A program made the position numbers and the translations under genes. Shown in pieces: positions 7,602-16,073 of a stretch of 64,000 nt of DNA (position 1 is the first letter of the stretch; each line of letters starts with the position of its first letter). A model generated the notes under the pieces. It ran no database searches. It was not told where the DNA came from and saw nothing but the letters and a program-made list of their open reading frames with translations. Location of the stretch: contig JADJLR010000002.1 in assembly GCA_016710015.1 (NCBI GenBank), positions 558,001 through 622,000 on the forward strand, in the 5' to 3' direction. The DNA is from Flavobacteriales bacterium. GTDB lineage: Bacteria; Bacteroidota; Bacteroidia; Flavobacteriales_F; PHOS-HE28.

Positions 7602-10515
7602 ACACCGCAGGCGTCAACCTCGGATTAAACGTTGCGTTGTAGGAACGTGCCATTGGGTACACCAGCGCAGTCAGCGCAGGTCGTGTTCCACAAGGGGTTC
7701 GAGGCACCACCAGGTAGCATACTCCGCAGGCATCAACCTCGGGTTGCCATCGGATACACCAGCGCAGTCAGCGCAGGTCGTGTTCCACAAGGGGTTCGAG
7801 GCACCACCAGCGTAGCATACTCCGCAGGCGTCCACCTCGGAGTTGCCATTGGGTACTCCGGCACAGTCAGCGCAGGTCGTGTTCCACAGGGGTTCGAGGC
7901 ACCACCAGCGTAGCATACTCCGCAGGCGTCAACCTCGGAGTTGCCATTGGGTACACCGGCACAGTCAGCGCAGGTCGTGTTCCACAAGGGGTTCGAGGCA
8001 CCACCAGCGTAGCATACTCCGCAGGCATCGACTTCGGAGTTGCCATTGGGAACGCCAGCGCAGTCAGCGCAGGTCGTGTTCCACAAGGGGTTCGAGGCAC
8101 CACCAGCGTAGCATACTCCGCAGGCGTCCACTTCGGCATTTCCACCGGGAACGCCCAGACAGTCATCGGTGCAGGGGTCCAGGCCCGTGGTGCCACCTAC
8201 GCATTCGTTGCAGTTGTCGAGGAACGCCGTGCCATTGGGTACACCAGCGCAGTCAGCGCAGGTCGTGTTCCAAAGGGGGTTGCTCGCGCCACCAGCATAA
8301 CATACTCCGCAGGCATCCACTTCGGAGTTGCCATTGGGTACTCCGGCACAGTCAGCACAGGTCGTGTTCCACAAGGGGTTGGAGGCACCACCAGCGTAGC
8401 AAACACCGCAGGCATCCACTTCGGAATTGCCATTGGGAACGCCGGCACAGTCAGCGCAAGTCGTGTTCCAAAGGGGGTTCGAGGTGCCACCGGCGTAGCA
8501 AACACCGCAGGCGTCAACTTCGGAGTTGCCATTGGGTACACCGGCGCAGTCCGCGCAGGTCGTGTTCCACAAGGGGTTCGAGGCACCACCAGCGTAGCAT
8601 ACTCCGCAGGCATCGACTTCGGAGTTGCCATTGGGAACGCCAGCGCAGTCAGCGCAGGTCGTGTTCCACAAGGGGTTCGAGGCACCACCAGCGTAGCATA
8701 CTCCGCAGGCGTCAACCTCGGCATTTCCACCGGGAACGCCCAGACAGTCATCGGTGCAGGGGTCCAGTCCCGTGGTGCCACCTACGCATTCGTTGCAGTT
8801 GTCGAGGAACGCCGTGCCATTGGGTACACCAGCGCAGTCAGCGCAGGTCGTGTTCCAAAGGGGGTTGCTCGCGCCACCAGCATAACATACTCCGCAGGCA
8901 TCCACTTCGGAGTTGCCATTGGGTACACCGGCACAGTCAGCGCAGGTCGTGTTCCACAAGGGGTTCGAGGCACCACCAGCGTAGCATACTCCGCAGGCGT
9001 CAACCTCGGAGTTGCCATTGGGTACACCGGCACAGTCAGCGCAGGTCGTGTTCCACAAGGGGTTCGAGGCACCACCAGCGTAGCATACTCCGCAGGCGTC
9101 AACCTCGGCATTTCCACCGGGAACGCCCAGACAGTCATCGGTGCAGGGGTCCAGGCCCGTGGTGCCACCTACGCATTCGTTGCAGTTGTCGAGGAACGCC
9201 GTGCCATTGGGTACACCAGCGCAGTCAGCGCAGGTCGTGTTCCACAAGGGGTTCGAGGCACCACCAGCGTAGCATACTCCGCAGGCGTCAACCTCGGAGT
9301 TGCCATTGGGTACACCGGCACAGTCAGCGCAGGTCGTGTTCCAAACGGGGTTCGAGGCGCCACCTGCGTAGCAAACACCGCAGGCATCCACTTCGGAGTT
9401 GCCATTGGGTACACCGGCGCAGTCAGCGCAGGTCGTGTTCCACAAGGGGTTCGAGGCACCACCAGCGTAGCATACACTGCAGGCATCCACTTCGGAGTTG
9501 CCATTGGGAACGCCAGCGCAGTCAGCGCAGGTCGTGTTCCACAAGGGGTTCGAGGCACCACCAGCGTAGCATACTCCGCAGGCGTCAACCTCGGAGTTGC
9601 CATTGGGTACACCGGCACAGTCAGCGCAGGTCGTGTTCCACAAGGGGTTCGAGGCACCACCAGCGTAGCATACTCCGCAGGCATCGACTTCGGAGTTGCC
9701 ATTGGGAACGCCAGCGCAGTCAGCGCAGGTCGTGTTCCACAAGGGGTTCGAGGCGCCACCTGCGTAGCAAATACCGCAGGCATCCACTTCGGAGTTGCCA
9801 TTGGGTACTCCGGCACAGTCAGCGCAGGTCGTGTTCCAAAGAGGGTTGCTCGCGCCACCAGCATAACATACTCCGCAGGCATCCACTTCGGAGTTGCCAT
9901 TGGGTACTCCGGCACAGTCAGCGCAGGTCGTGTTCCAAAGGGGGTTCGAGGCGCCACCTGCGTAGCAAACACCGCAGGCATCCACTTCGGAGTTGCCATT
10001 GGGTACACCGGCGCAGTCAGCGCAGGTCGTGTTCCACAAGGGGTTCGAGGCGCCACCTGCGTAGCAAACACCGCAGGCATCCACTTCGGAGTTGCCATTG
10101 GGTACACCGGCGCAGTCAGCGCAGGTCGTGTTCCACAAGGGGTTCGAGGCACCACCAGCGTAGCATACACTGCAGGCATCCACTTCGGAGTTGCCATTGG
10201 GAACGCCAGCGCAGTCAGCGCAGGTCGTGTTCCACAAGGGGTTCGAGGCACCACCAGCGTAGCATACTCCGCAGGCATCGACTTCGGAGTTGCCATTGGG
10301 AACGCCAGCGCAGTCCGCGCAGGTCGTGTTCCACAAGGGGTTCGAGGCACCACCAGCGTAGCATACACTGCAGGCATCCACTTCGGAGTTGCCATTGGGA
10401 ACGCCAGCGCAGTCAGCGCAGGTCGTGTTCCACAAGGGGTTCGAGGCACCACCAGCGTAGCATACACCGCAGGCGTCAACCTCGGAGTTACCGCCTGGTA
10501 CGCCTGCACAGTCTA
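6858..10515 (-). repeat. 99-bp tandem repeat array encoding a 33-aa Cys-rich unit
   Basis: About 35 units. The protein unit reads NPLWNTTCADCAGVPNGN then SEVDACGVCYAGGAS: four cysteines (CxxC twice) and several acidic residues per unit, no lysine. Variants include CSVC, CGIC and NPVW. Four longer units (about 7340-7440, 8125-8240, 8712-8820, 9100-9210) insert GTAFLDNCNECVGG then TTGLDPCTDDCLGVPGGN. Copies are nearly identical at the base level, which implies recent expansion or gene conversion. The DCAG...CGVC pattern is common in Bacteroidota surface proteins and is often presumed to bind calcium. Confidence 0.95.
7440..7890 (-). other. Indel-rich segment that breaks the repeat gene's frame
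   Basis: Compared with neighbouring units, this stretch has many small defects: CACAGGGG for CACAAGGGG (twice), an extra G near 7571, a missing C near 7713, a collapsed unit near 7441-7480, and about 20 extra bases near 7625-7650. Outside it the array is almost free of frame-disrupting change. The clustering suggests a consensus error in a poorly covered part of the array, though real decay is possible. Confidence 0.8.
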
Positions 10516-11116
10516 CAGAACAGTTCCCGAGTTGTACACCCGGCCCAATGATCTGAGAAGCTGCACTGATCGACTCACCACCCAATGATGCGTAGAAATT
10601 CGAATTCACAAGCTCTTGAGAAGTGTACGCATCGGTGCGAATGATCTCGAACGTGGCGCAGCCGGTCAATCCGGTAACGTTGATCCGCGCATAAGGAGAC
10701 CATGTGTTCGCTGGATAGACACAACCATCCCCATTGACCCAACCTCCACCTGTGCAGTTGTAACCACGGTACCGGAAGCCACCGAAGTCGACGTTAGTGA
10801 TACCCGGATTTCCGAGCAATCGTGCGCCATCGTTCCAGCAGTCATCGAACGATTGGCTCGAATTCCCGATCAACGTACCACCAGCCGACGTTTCCCATCG
10901 GATCGCAAAAGTGTTGTTGAAAAGGCCATCGCTGAAGTCCCATGTGTTATTGGGTCTTACTTGGACCTCCAACTGGGTCGGCGTGGATTGTATCAGTCGA
11001 AAATCGATCTGGTCCACGTCACCGGGTACTTGGGCCCAAGCCGGTATGATCGCCAACGAAAGCAAGGCGCAAGCAACTAGGCGAGCGAGGTATCGGCGGG
11101 TTTTGGTCAATAGCAT
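7733..11116 (-). CDS. Giant Cys-rich repeat surface protein, N-terminal part
   Basis: 1127 codons as read. Seen: signal peptide (ARLVACALLSLAIIPAWAQ), an N-terminal domain of about 170 residues (VDQIDFRLIQSTPTQLEVQ; DGLFNNTFAIRWE) that resembles the N-terminus of the small T9SS cargo protein at 15182-15976, then 24 of the 33-aa Cys-rich repeats and three longer inserts. The frame is lost near 7888; the last ~35 residues are out of frame. With the 5409-7601 part it would form one protein of roughly 1,900 residues exported by the Sec system and T9SS. Likely role: rigid or metal-stabilised stalk or adhesin, inferred only from composition. Confidence 0.85.
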   Translation of the reverse strand: MLLTKTRRYLARLVACALLSLAIIPAWAQVPGDVDQIDFRLIQSTPTQLEVQVRPNNTWDFSDGLFNNTFAIRWETSAGGTLIGNSSQSFDDCWNDGARLLGNPGITNVDFGGFRYRGYNCTGGGWVNGDGCVYPANTWSPYARINVTGLTGCATFEIIRTDAYTSQELVNSNFYASLGGESISAASQIIGPGVQLGNCSVDCAGVPGGNSEVDACGVCYAGGASNPLWNTTCADCAGVPNGNSEVDACSVCYAGGASNPLWNTTCADCAGVPNGNSEVDACGVCYAGGASNPLWNTTCADCAGVPNGNSEVDACSVCYAGGASNPLWNTTCADCAGVPNGNSEVDACGVCYAGGASNPLWNTTCADCAGVPNGNSEVDACGVCYAGGASNPLWNTTCADCAGVPNGNSEVDACGVCYAGGASNPLWNTTCADCAGVPNGNSEVDACGICYAGGASNPLWNTTCADCAGVPNGNSEVDACGVCYAGGASNPLWNTTCADCAGVPNGNSEVDACGVCYAGGASNPLWNTTCADCAGVPNGNSEVDACSVCYAGGASNPLWNTTCADCAGVPNGNSEVDACGVCYAGGASNPVWNTTCADCAGVPNGNSEVDACGVCYAGGASNPLWNTTCADCAGVPNGTAFLDNCNECVGGTTGLDPCTDDCLGVPGGNAEVDACGVCYAGGASNPLWNTTCADCAGVPNGNSEVDACGVCYAGGASNPLWNTTCADCAGVPNGNSEVDACGVCYAGGASNPLWNTTCADCAGVPNGTAFLDNCNECVGGTTGLDPCTDDCLGVPGGNAEVDACGVCYAGGASNPLWNTTCADCAGVPNGNSEVDACGVCYAGGASNPLWNTTCADCAGVPNGNSEVDACGVCYAGGTSNPLWNTTCADCAGVPNGNSEVDACGVCYAGGASNPLWNTTCADCAGVPNGNSEVDACGVCYAGGASNPLWNTTCADCAGVPNGTAFLDNCNECVGGTTGLDPCTDDCLGVPGGNAEVDACGVCYAGGASNPLWNTTCADCAGVPNGNSEVDACGVCYAGGASNPLWNTTCADCAGVPNGNSEVDACGVCYAGGASNPCGTRPALTVPEYPMATPRWTPAEYATLVVPRTPCGTRPALTALVYPMATRG

Positions 11117-11279
11117 GTTAGCGTCGTTGTAGGGTTCTTGATCAGGAGCAGTGATTGGGAAACGCGTTCAAGGGATGCCATGGCGATCGGAGTCCGAACA
11201 CATATGGTCGGCCCAATTTATGAAATCCCTTTTATATGGTTCTAGTCTCGTTGCGATGCCTCTCTACCGGAATCGTACA

Positions 11280-13850
11280 TCAGGGCAATTGCTGTTGTCG
11301 GGTATTCGTAGGTATGACCCCGCCGATGTTGGAAAGGATGTGATCCCGGTCATTGAAGGAACCGGTGTACTTCACTACCCCATCCATATTGACATCCGTT
11401 CCGAGATATCCAGTGATCGTATTCGTAGGTATCACACCTTCAATGGCGCTCAGGATCGCGTCTCGGTCATTCCCGGTTCCGGTATACATCAACGAACCAT
11501 CGCGAACCACCTCTCCGGACCAAAGGGTTCTGTATCCGCCAATGATCTTCTGGGCCTCTGTGCCCCAAGTAGCCGTACTTCCTTGAGTGAAGTCCAGCGC
11601 GAAAGGTGCCGCACTCAAGGCCACTGGCGAAGCGGTCATCACCCCCAAGTGGTTACGATGACGGACCGCTACGTGGTACGAACCATTGTTCACATTGAAG
11701 CGCAGTGGGGAACCCGTTACGGAGACCAGGTCGCCGCTACGTGTTACCAGCGCACTTTGGACCGCAACAACGGTTGAAGGCGTCGTTGCGTCGCGCAACT
11801 CTACCCTAACCCAGTCGACGATCGCACTCGCCCCTGTGGGGATCAACATATTGGCCGCGATCACTTCTCCACCGCCGCCGACCTGGGGGAATCCAAGATC
11901 CGCGTATGGTTCATTCAACGGGATCAATCCCGAGACCCGAAGCGCATCCGACATCATTCCCGCATTCTCGTCGAACGCACCCTCCAGGAGCACCTTTGCA
12001 TTTAGGACAACGCCGTTCACTACTTCCGCAACCACGGGGATCCGAGCGCTTTCAACCATCACAGCCTCCTGCTCGATCTGCCAGTTGTATAGGAAGTAGT
12101 AATAGGCACTACCGGCCGATGAGCCGGTTATCGAACCGGCACTACCCAAACTGTATGGATAATTCACACCTGTATTGCTCCGGTGCAGGTCTTGGAAAAC
12201 CAGCTGAGTTCCACTGCTAACAGCACCGCTATCGTATGCAGATATCTTGTGTTGGATACCCTTCGGTACGTTGAAGTCCAATTGTACGGTTTGTAAGCCG
12301 GTCAGTAATTCGATCTGCTTCTCCGCAATGATGTTACCCACATTGTCGACCAGAACAAAGTGACGAACACCAACGGCATTCGAATAGACCTGTACCGTTT
12401 TCAAAGTGAAAGGCTGATAGGCATCGAAGAGCAACCATTGCTTGCCGTTGTAGTTCGCTCCATTCCCACCAGCATAGCTCATTCCACCACTTACATTGTT
12501 ACCGGGTAGGGTGGCTCTATCAGCAGCATAGAATGTAGTAGTTGTTGACAGCATTGGCGTGGTGAAGGCATTTCCGCTACCGACAGGATCTCCACCGGAG
12601 GCAGCCGTATACCACTGTGGATCCGAACCTGTGCAGGACAGATCCGCTGTGCTGGGACCTGGAACTGTTGCTCCCGTTCCCGTTGGAGCACTTGGTGCGG
12701 CTAATGCCGATACGGTAAGGTTCCCGGTCACCAAGGTGCCACATGGAGCGGAAACGGCGCACGAGTAGTTACCTGCTTGGGAAACAGTGATGCTGCGTGT
12801 GGTAGCACCGGTATTCCACAAATAAGAGGACCCTGGAGTGGCGGTCAACGTTACGGTGCTTCCACCTCCAACCACCGGACGCTTATCGCTTTTGATCCAA
12901 GCTGAACCTCCGCTGTTGGCTGCACGTTGCAGCGCGATCGTGAAGGGCATGGCGGTCCAGTTGTTCGCTTCGTTCTCCTCCCGGAAGACGTTCTGAGGAT
13001 CCACTTCGGCCACTATCCAGTAGTTGCCGTTGCACAGATCCGGCATGAGGTTGATCCACATTCCTTCCAACCATTCCCCATAAAGGTCGGTCCGGCCAGT
13101 GGAGATCCCTTGGAAATCCGCACTGCAGCTGTAATCACGGAAGAGACCGTTGTTCGGGAATTGAGCGGAGGTATTCAGCACACTTCCTTGCTGCCATTGC
13201 TGCGCTGTTCGGCAATGTCCGTTGGCGCTAGACTCCCAGCAATCGTAGTAATCCATCAGACAGAACCCGATCTTGGCACCGGTCGCTACGATGGGCCAAT
13301 TCGTCGGTAAAGGTTCATTCGGATCTTGGATCCGTAAGGTCATCGTGGTCCAATCATCCACATGGTAGTGCCCGTGGTTCGGGTGATACGTCATGGTACC
13401 GGTCTGCTCATCGGTATATGACATGACATTCCCGTTCTTGTGGTAAACGCGTTGGTAGAGGATCTGCTTTGGCGTTAGCCCATTGGGACACGTATAACTG
13501 GTCTGACCTCCGGTTACATAATTGGTGTCCGTACCACAGATGAAAGCCCGGATACTACCATCCGTTTGGCCCCGAACTTCCAAATTCCCTTTACCAATAT
13601 TCGGAGTTGAGCCGGATACACGCAGCCGCGCTGCATCCGAGCCTGTTTGACCGTACTCGGTAGGCCCGGACTGCACTGTGGACAATGCATTCCAACTGAT
13701 GGTCATGTCCGGAAGTAGATCGCAATCGGTTTGGCCCGATGTGGCACAAACGCAACTCGTAGCATTCGTGATCGTGCATTGCGCGTTCGCTTTGAGACCG
13801 GAGTATAGTAAGGCGGACACAGCGATCGTCGTGCGGAAAATCAACTTCAT
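11280..13850 (-). CDS. Secreted lysyl-oxidase-domain protein
   Basis: 856 aa. Seen: signal peptide ending in LKANAQ; a lysyl oxidase-like domain (about 30-310) with the copper-site signature HPNHGHYHVDDW and the conserved continuation GFCLMDYYDC...NGHCR and NGNYWIVAEVDP; an Ig/PKD-like linker (LTATPGSSYLWNTGATT); a carbohydrate-binding-like region; and a C-terminal module with two copies of a VKYTGxxNDRD(x)IL...GGVIPTNT motif, which is common at the end of large Bacteroidota exoproteins. The family oxidises lysine side chains; whether this one is active cannot be told. It lies upstream of the Cys-rich repeat protein, whose repeats contain no lysine. The 11117-11279 gap shows no clear promoter. 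Confidence 0.85.
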   Translation of the reverse strand: MKLIFRTTIAVSALLYSGLKANAQCTITNATSCVCATSGQTDCDLLPDMTISWNALSTVQSGPTEYGQTGSDAARLRVSGSTPNIGKGNLEVRGQTDGSIRAFICGTDTNYVTGGQTSYTCPNGLTPKQILYQRVYHKNGNVMSYTDEQTGTMTYHPNHGHYHVDDWTTMTLRIQDPNEPLPTNWPIVATGAKIGFCLMDYYDCWESSANGHCRTAQQWQQGSVLNTSAQFPNNGLFRDYSCSADFQGISTGRTDLYGEWLEGMWINLMPDLCNGNYWIVAEVDPQNVFREENEANNWTAMPFTIALQRAANSGGSAWIKSDKRPVVGGGSTVTLTATPGSSYLWNTGATTRSITVSQAGNYSCAVSAPCGTLVTGNLTVSALAAPSAPTGTGATVPGPSTADLSCTGSDPQWYTAASGGDPVGSGNAFTTPMLSTTTTFYAADRATLPGNNVSGGMSYAGGNGANYNGKQWLLFDAYQPFTLKTVQVYSNAVGVRHFVLVDNVGNIIAEKQIELLTGLQTVQLDFNVPKGIQHKISAYDSGAVSSGTQLVFQDLHRSNTGVNYPYSLGSAGSITGSSAGSAYYYFLYNWQIEQEAVMVESARIPVVAEVVNGVVLNAKVLLEGAFDENAGMMSDALRVSGLIPLNEPYADLGFPQVGGGGEVIAANMLIPTGASAIVDWVRVELRDATTPSTVVAVQSALVTRSGDLVSVTGSPLRFNVNNGSYHVAVRHRNHLGVMTASPVALSAAPFALDFTQGSTATWGTEAQKIIGGYRTLWSGEVVRDGSLMYTGTGNDRDAILSAIEGVIPTNTITGYLGTDVNMDGVVKYTGSFNDRDHILSNIGGVIPTNTRQQQLP

Positions 13851-13919
13851 GTAGTTGGGGTTTGAGCAAGTAGGATCGCTAAACTAGCGCATTCGAGGTG
13901 GTGCGGTCAAGCGCCAATG

Positions 13920-15185
13920 TCAAAAGACCAACACCCGCTTCCCTTCGACGAATCCATCGACTTGCAGGCGAAAGAGATACAGACCTGATGCCAATCCATG
14001 GGTAGGCACCACAAGATGCTCGCCTCTGAATGAACCTTGCTGGATCAACTTCCCTGTTGGACCGAACAACTCCCACATCGCAGGATCTGTACTTTCCATC
14101 CTCCATACGTTGAACCCTTGTCCATTGACCGGATTCGGAAAGAGGCCATTGATCCGTGACTGCGGCTCTTCCAGGCCGACAACAGAAAGGTAATGTACAA
14201 GGCCACCATAGACGGTGCCCGCCCATACCGATCCATCACTAGCGACCATGATCGAGCCGACCTCGTTGTCCGGCAACCCGGAATTGGCCATCGTAAATTG
14301 AGTGAAGGAGTCATCCGTGTCGATGCGAATGATGCCGGAGAGCTGGGTTCCTGCCCATACCCGGTGCTGTACATCCATCGCAATGCATGCCATCGCATTG
14401 GAAGGGAAAGCGATGCTGCTATTCCACTGGTACCAATTGCCACCAACGGGTGGGCCTTGTTGCCTAAGCAAACCACCAGCGGGTGTGGCGATCCATCGAG
14501 CACCACTGACCGGGTCGAATAGGACATCCGTGGCTGTATTGTCGAAGAACCCGTCTTGAAAGGTGGTCAGGAAAGTGACCGTGCCATCGCTGATATAATG
14601 CAGCCCTCCATTGAAAGTCCCAAGGCAAACAAGCCCGTCTGGTCGAACTGCTATTGCATTGGTATTGTTCGTGTTCAGTACTGCACCATCGTGACTAAGC
14701 TCTGTATCATCATAGATGCGCCATTCCGTGCCGGTAATACAAACCAGACCGCTCGCGGTTGCTACCCAAACCCAACCTCGATGGTCCACGAATAGATCAC
14801 GGACCCCATAACTCGGCATCGGGGAATCGGTGGGATCGAACGTGAGCCATTGGTCATCTAGGAAGTAGGCCAAGCCACCGGATACCGTTCCGATCCAAAG
14901 ACCGCCTTGATCATCCACATCCAATGTACTGATCGCATTCCATGGAAGGTCCGAATTGCTTTCTTGGTAGACCATCCACTGGGCATCCCCATCGAAATGA
15001 CAAAGCCCCCAATCGGTACCCACCCAGAGTCCTCCTTCGGGATCTTCCACCAATGCCGTCACGGTGGTACTAGGCAAAGGGGAATTGGACATGTCATACA
15101 CCGTCCAATCCTGCCCGATCACAGGTATTCCGACCGCGACTGCAAGGACAAGGACGATCGACTTCACCGGAGAATTGAAGGTCAT
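13920..15185 (-). CDS. Secreted beta-propeller (two-component-regulator-type) protein with T9SS sorting domain
   Basis: 421 aa. Seen: signal peptide (SIVLVLAVAVGIPVIGQ), repeated propeller blades with GLWVGT/GLWIGT/VWVATASGL/VWAGT motifs, as in the sensor part of hybrid two-component regulators, and a type A sorting domain (LFPNPVNGQGFNVW ... GLASGLYLFRL). There is no kinase, transmembrane segment or DNA-binding domain, so this is a stand-alone exported propeller rather than a regulator. The start ATG overlaps the upstream stop as ATGA, implying translational coupling with the 15182-15976 gene. Confidence 0.85.
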   Translation of the reverse strand: MTFNSPVKSIVLVLAVAVGIPVIGQDWTVYDMSNSPLPSTTVTALVEDPEGGLWVGTDWGLCHFDGDAQWMVYQESNSDLPWNAISTLDVDDQGGLWIGTVSGGLAYFLDDQWLTFDPTDSPMPSYGVRDLFVDHRGWVWVATASGLVCITGTEWRIYDDTELSHDGAVLNTNNTNAIAVRPDGLVCLGTFNGGLHYISDGTVTFLTTFQDGFFDNTATDVLFDPVSGARWIATPAGGLLRQQGPPVGGNWYQWNSSIAFPSNAMACIAMDVQHRVWAGTQLSGIIRIDTDDSFTQFTMANSGLPDNEVGSIMVASDGSVWAGTVYGGLVHYLSVVGLEEPQSRINGLFPNPVNGQGFNVWRMESTDPAMWELFGPTGKLIQQGSFRGEHLVVPTHGLASGLYLFRLQVDGFVEGKRVLVF

Positions 15186-15976
15186 TGGTGCTGAACGACC
15201 CAAGTGGTGCTCTGTTGAGTGCGATCACCGATCAATTGCAGCTTATAGGAACCATCCGCGAACTGCGTGGCATCCAACGGGATCGTATTCGAACCCGCAA
15301 CGGTCACAAAAGAACTTCTTGCACAGGTACGTCCTTGGGTATCGATCACTTCCAATAGCACGTTCTCCGACACGGGCCACTCCAATGACAAGCGCGCCAA
15401 GTCTCGGGTAGGGTTCGGGACCACCCCGACGATAGGGACTGCGGAGGAGTTCGTCGCGATCCGTGTACTGACCTCATAGATTTCCCCCGTGCGATCCTGA
15501 CCATTCAAGGATATGTAGTAGTTGCCATTGTGCCCGGCGGTCCATTCGTCTTCTACCACAACCACGTTCGCAGGACCGTTGGTCACGATGAAATACCCGA
15601 GCACGAATTCCTGATCCGCATTCCAGGCATAACCCGATGCATAGAAAGGCGCACCGCCGAAACCGGTGTAGCTCAGGTAGCGATATGCCCCTTCATCCAC
15701 AGCAGTTCCAGAAGGATTGATGCTCATTCCAATGTCGGAGAGCTCCTGGGCTTCGTCGAAGGAGAAGGTGGTGGACGAACCGGCATCCCAGCGTAAGGTG
15801 AACACCACAGCAGCAAACAGGCCGTCGAAGTAGAGGTCCGGTCGCAGTCGAACTTCATACCGGCCATCTTCCAGTGGCACCATGGCAATATCGACCATCG
15901 GGAGTTGCGCTTGTACCAAAGACACAGAGGCCAAGGCGAAAAAGCCGATCAACGGAAGGTGTAGGAATGATCTCAT
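15182..15976 (-). CDS. Small secreted protein with T9SS type A sorting domain
   Basis: 264 aa. Seen: signal peptide (LPLIGFFALASVSLVQAQ), a beta-rich domain (MVDIAMVPLEDGRYEVRLR ... FDGLFAAVVFTLRWD) similar to the N-terminal domain of the giant repeat protein, and a C-terminal sorting domain (VVPNPTRDLARLSLE ... GSYKLQLIG). The frame is open further upstream, but the ATG before RSFLHLPL gives a clean signal peptide and lies 20 bases after a good promoter. First gene of a two-gene operon with the propeller protein. Confidence 0.8.
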   Translation of the reverse strand: MRSFLHLPLIGFFALASVSLVQAQLPMVDIAMVPLEDGRYEVRLRPDLYFDGLFAAVVFTLRWDAGSSTTFSFDEAQELSDIGMSINPSGTAVDEGAYRYLSYTGFGGAPFYASGYAWNADQEFVLGYFIVTNGPANVVVVEDEWTAGHNGNYYISLNGQDRTGEIYEVSTRIATNSSAVPIVGVVPNPTRDLARLSLEWPVSENVLLEVIDTQGRTCARSSFVTVAGSNTIPLDATQFADGSYKLQLIGDRTQQSTTWVVQHQ

Positions 15977-15996
15977 GGTTGTTCGCTCGGTTGCCC

Positions 15997-16027
15997 CAAA
16001 ACTAGTACAAGCTGCTTCTAAGGCCAA
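15997..16027 (-). promoter_or_regulatory. Bacteroidota-type promoter of the secreted pair
   Basis: Read on the minus strand: TTG (16027-16025), 20 bases, TAGTTTTG (16004-15997). Both elements and the spacing fit the phylum consensus, and the ATG follows after 20 bases. Confidence 0.6.
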
Positions 16028-16073
16028 GGTGTGTGTTGGTCCCGACCCGAACCAACGTGTATCCGATCAACTG

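Noticed and set aside
9169..10509. 446-codon alternative frame on the same strand as the repeat gene, and similar frames at 8197-8781 and 6740-7402
   Set aside because: Same cause as above: periodic stop-free shadow frames (TPCGTRPALTA-type repeats) with no start context.
6858..10515. CRISPR array
   Set aside because: Units are contiguous 99-bp coding repeats without unique spacers, and no cas gene is present.
7843..10551. 902-codon open frame antisense to the Cys-rich repeat array
   Set aside because: A 99-bp repeat is a multiple of three, so any stop-free frame of the unit stays open throughout. The product is a low-complexity Arg/His/Ser string with no signal peptide or domain; the sense frame has signal peptide, cysteines and sorting domain.
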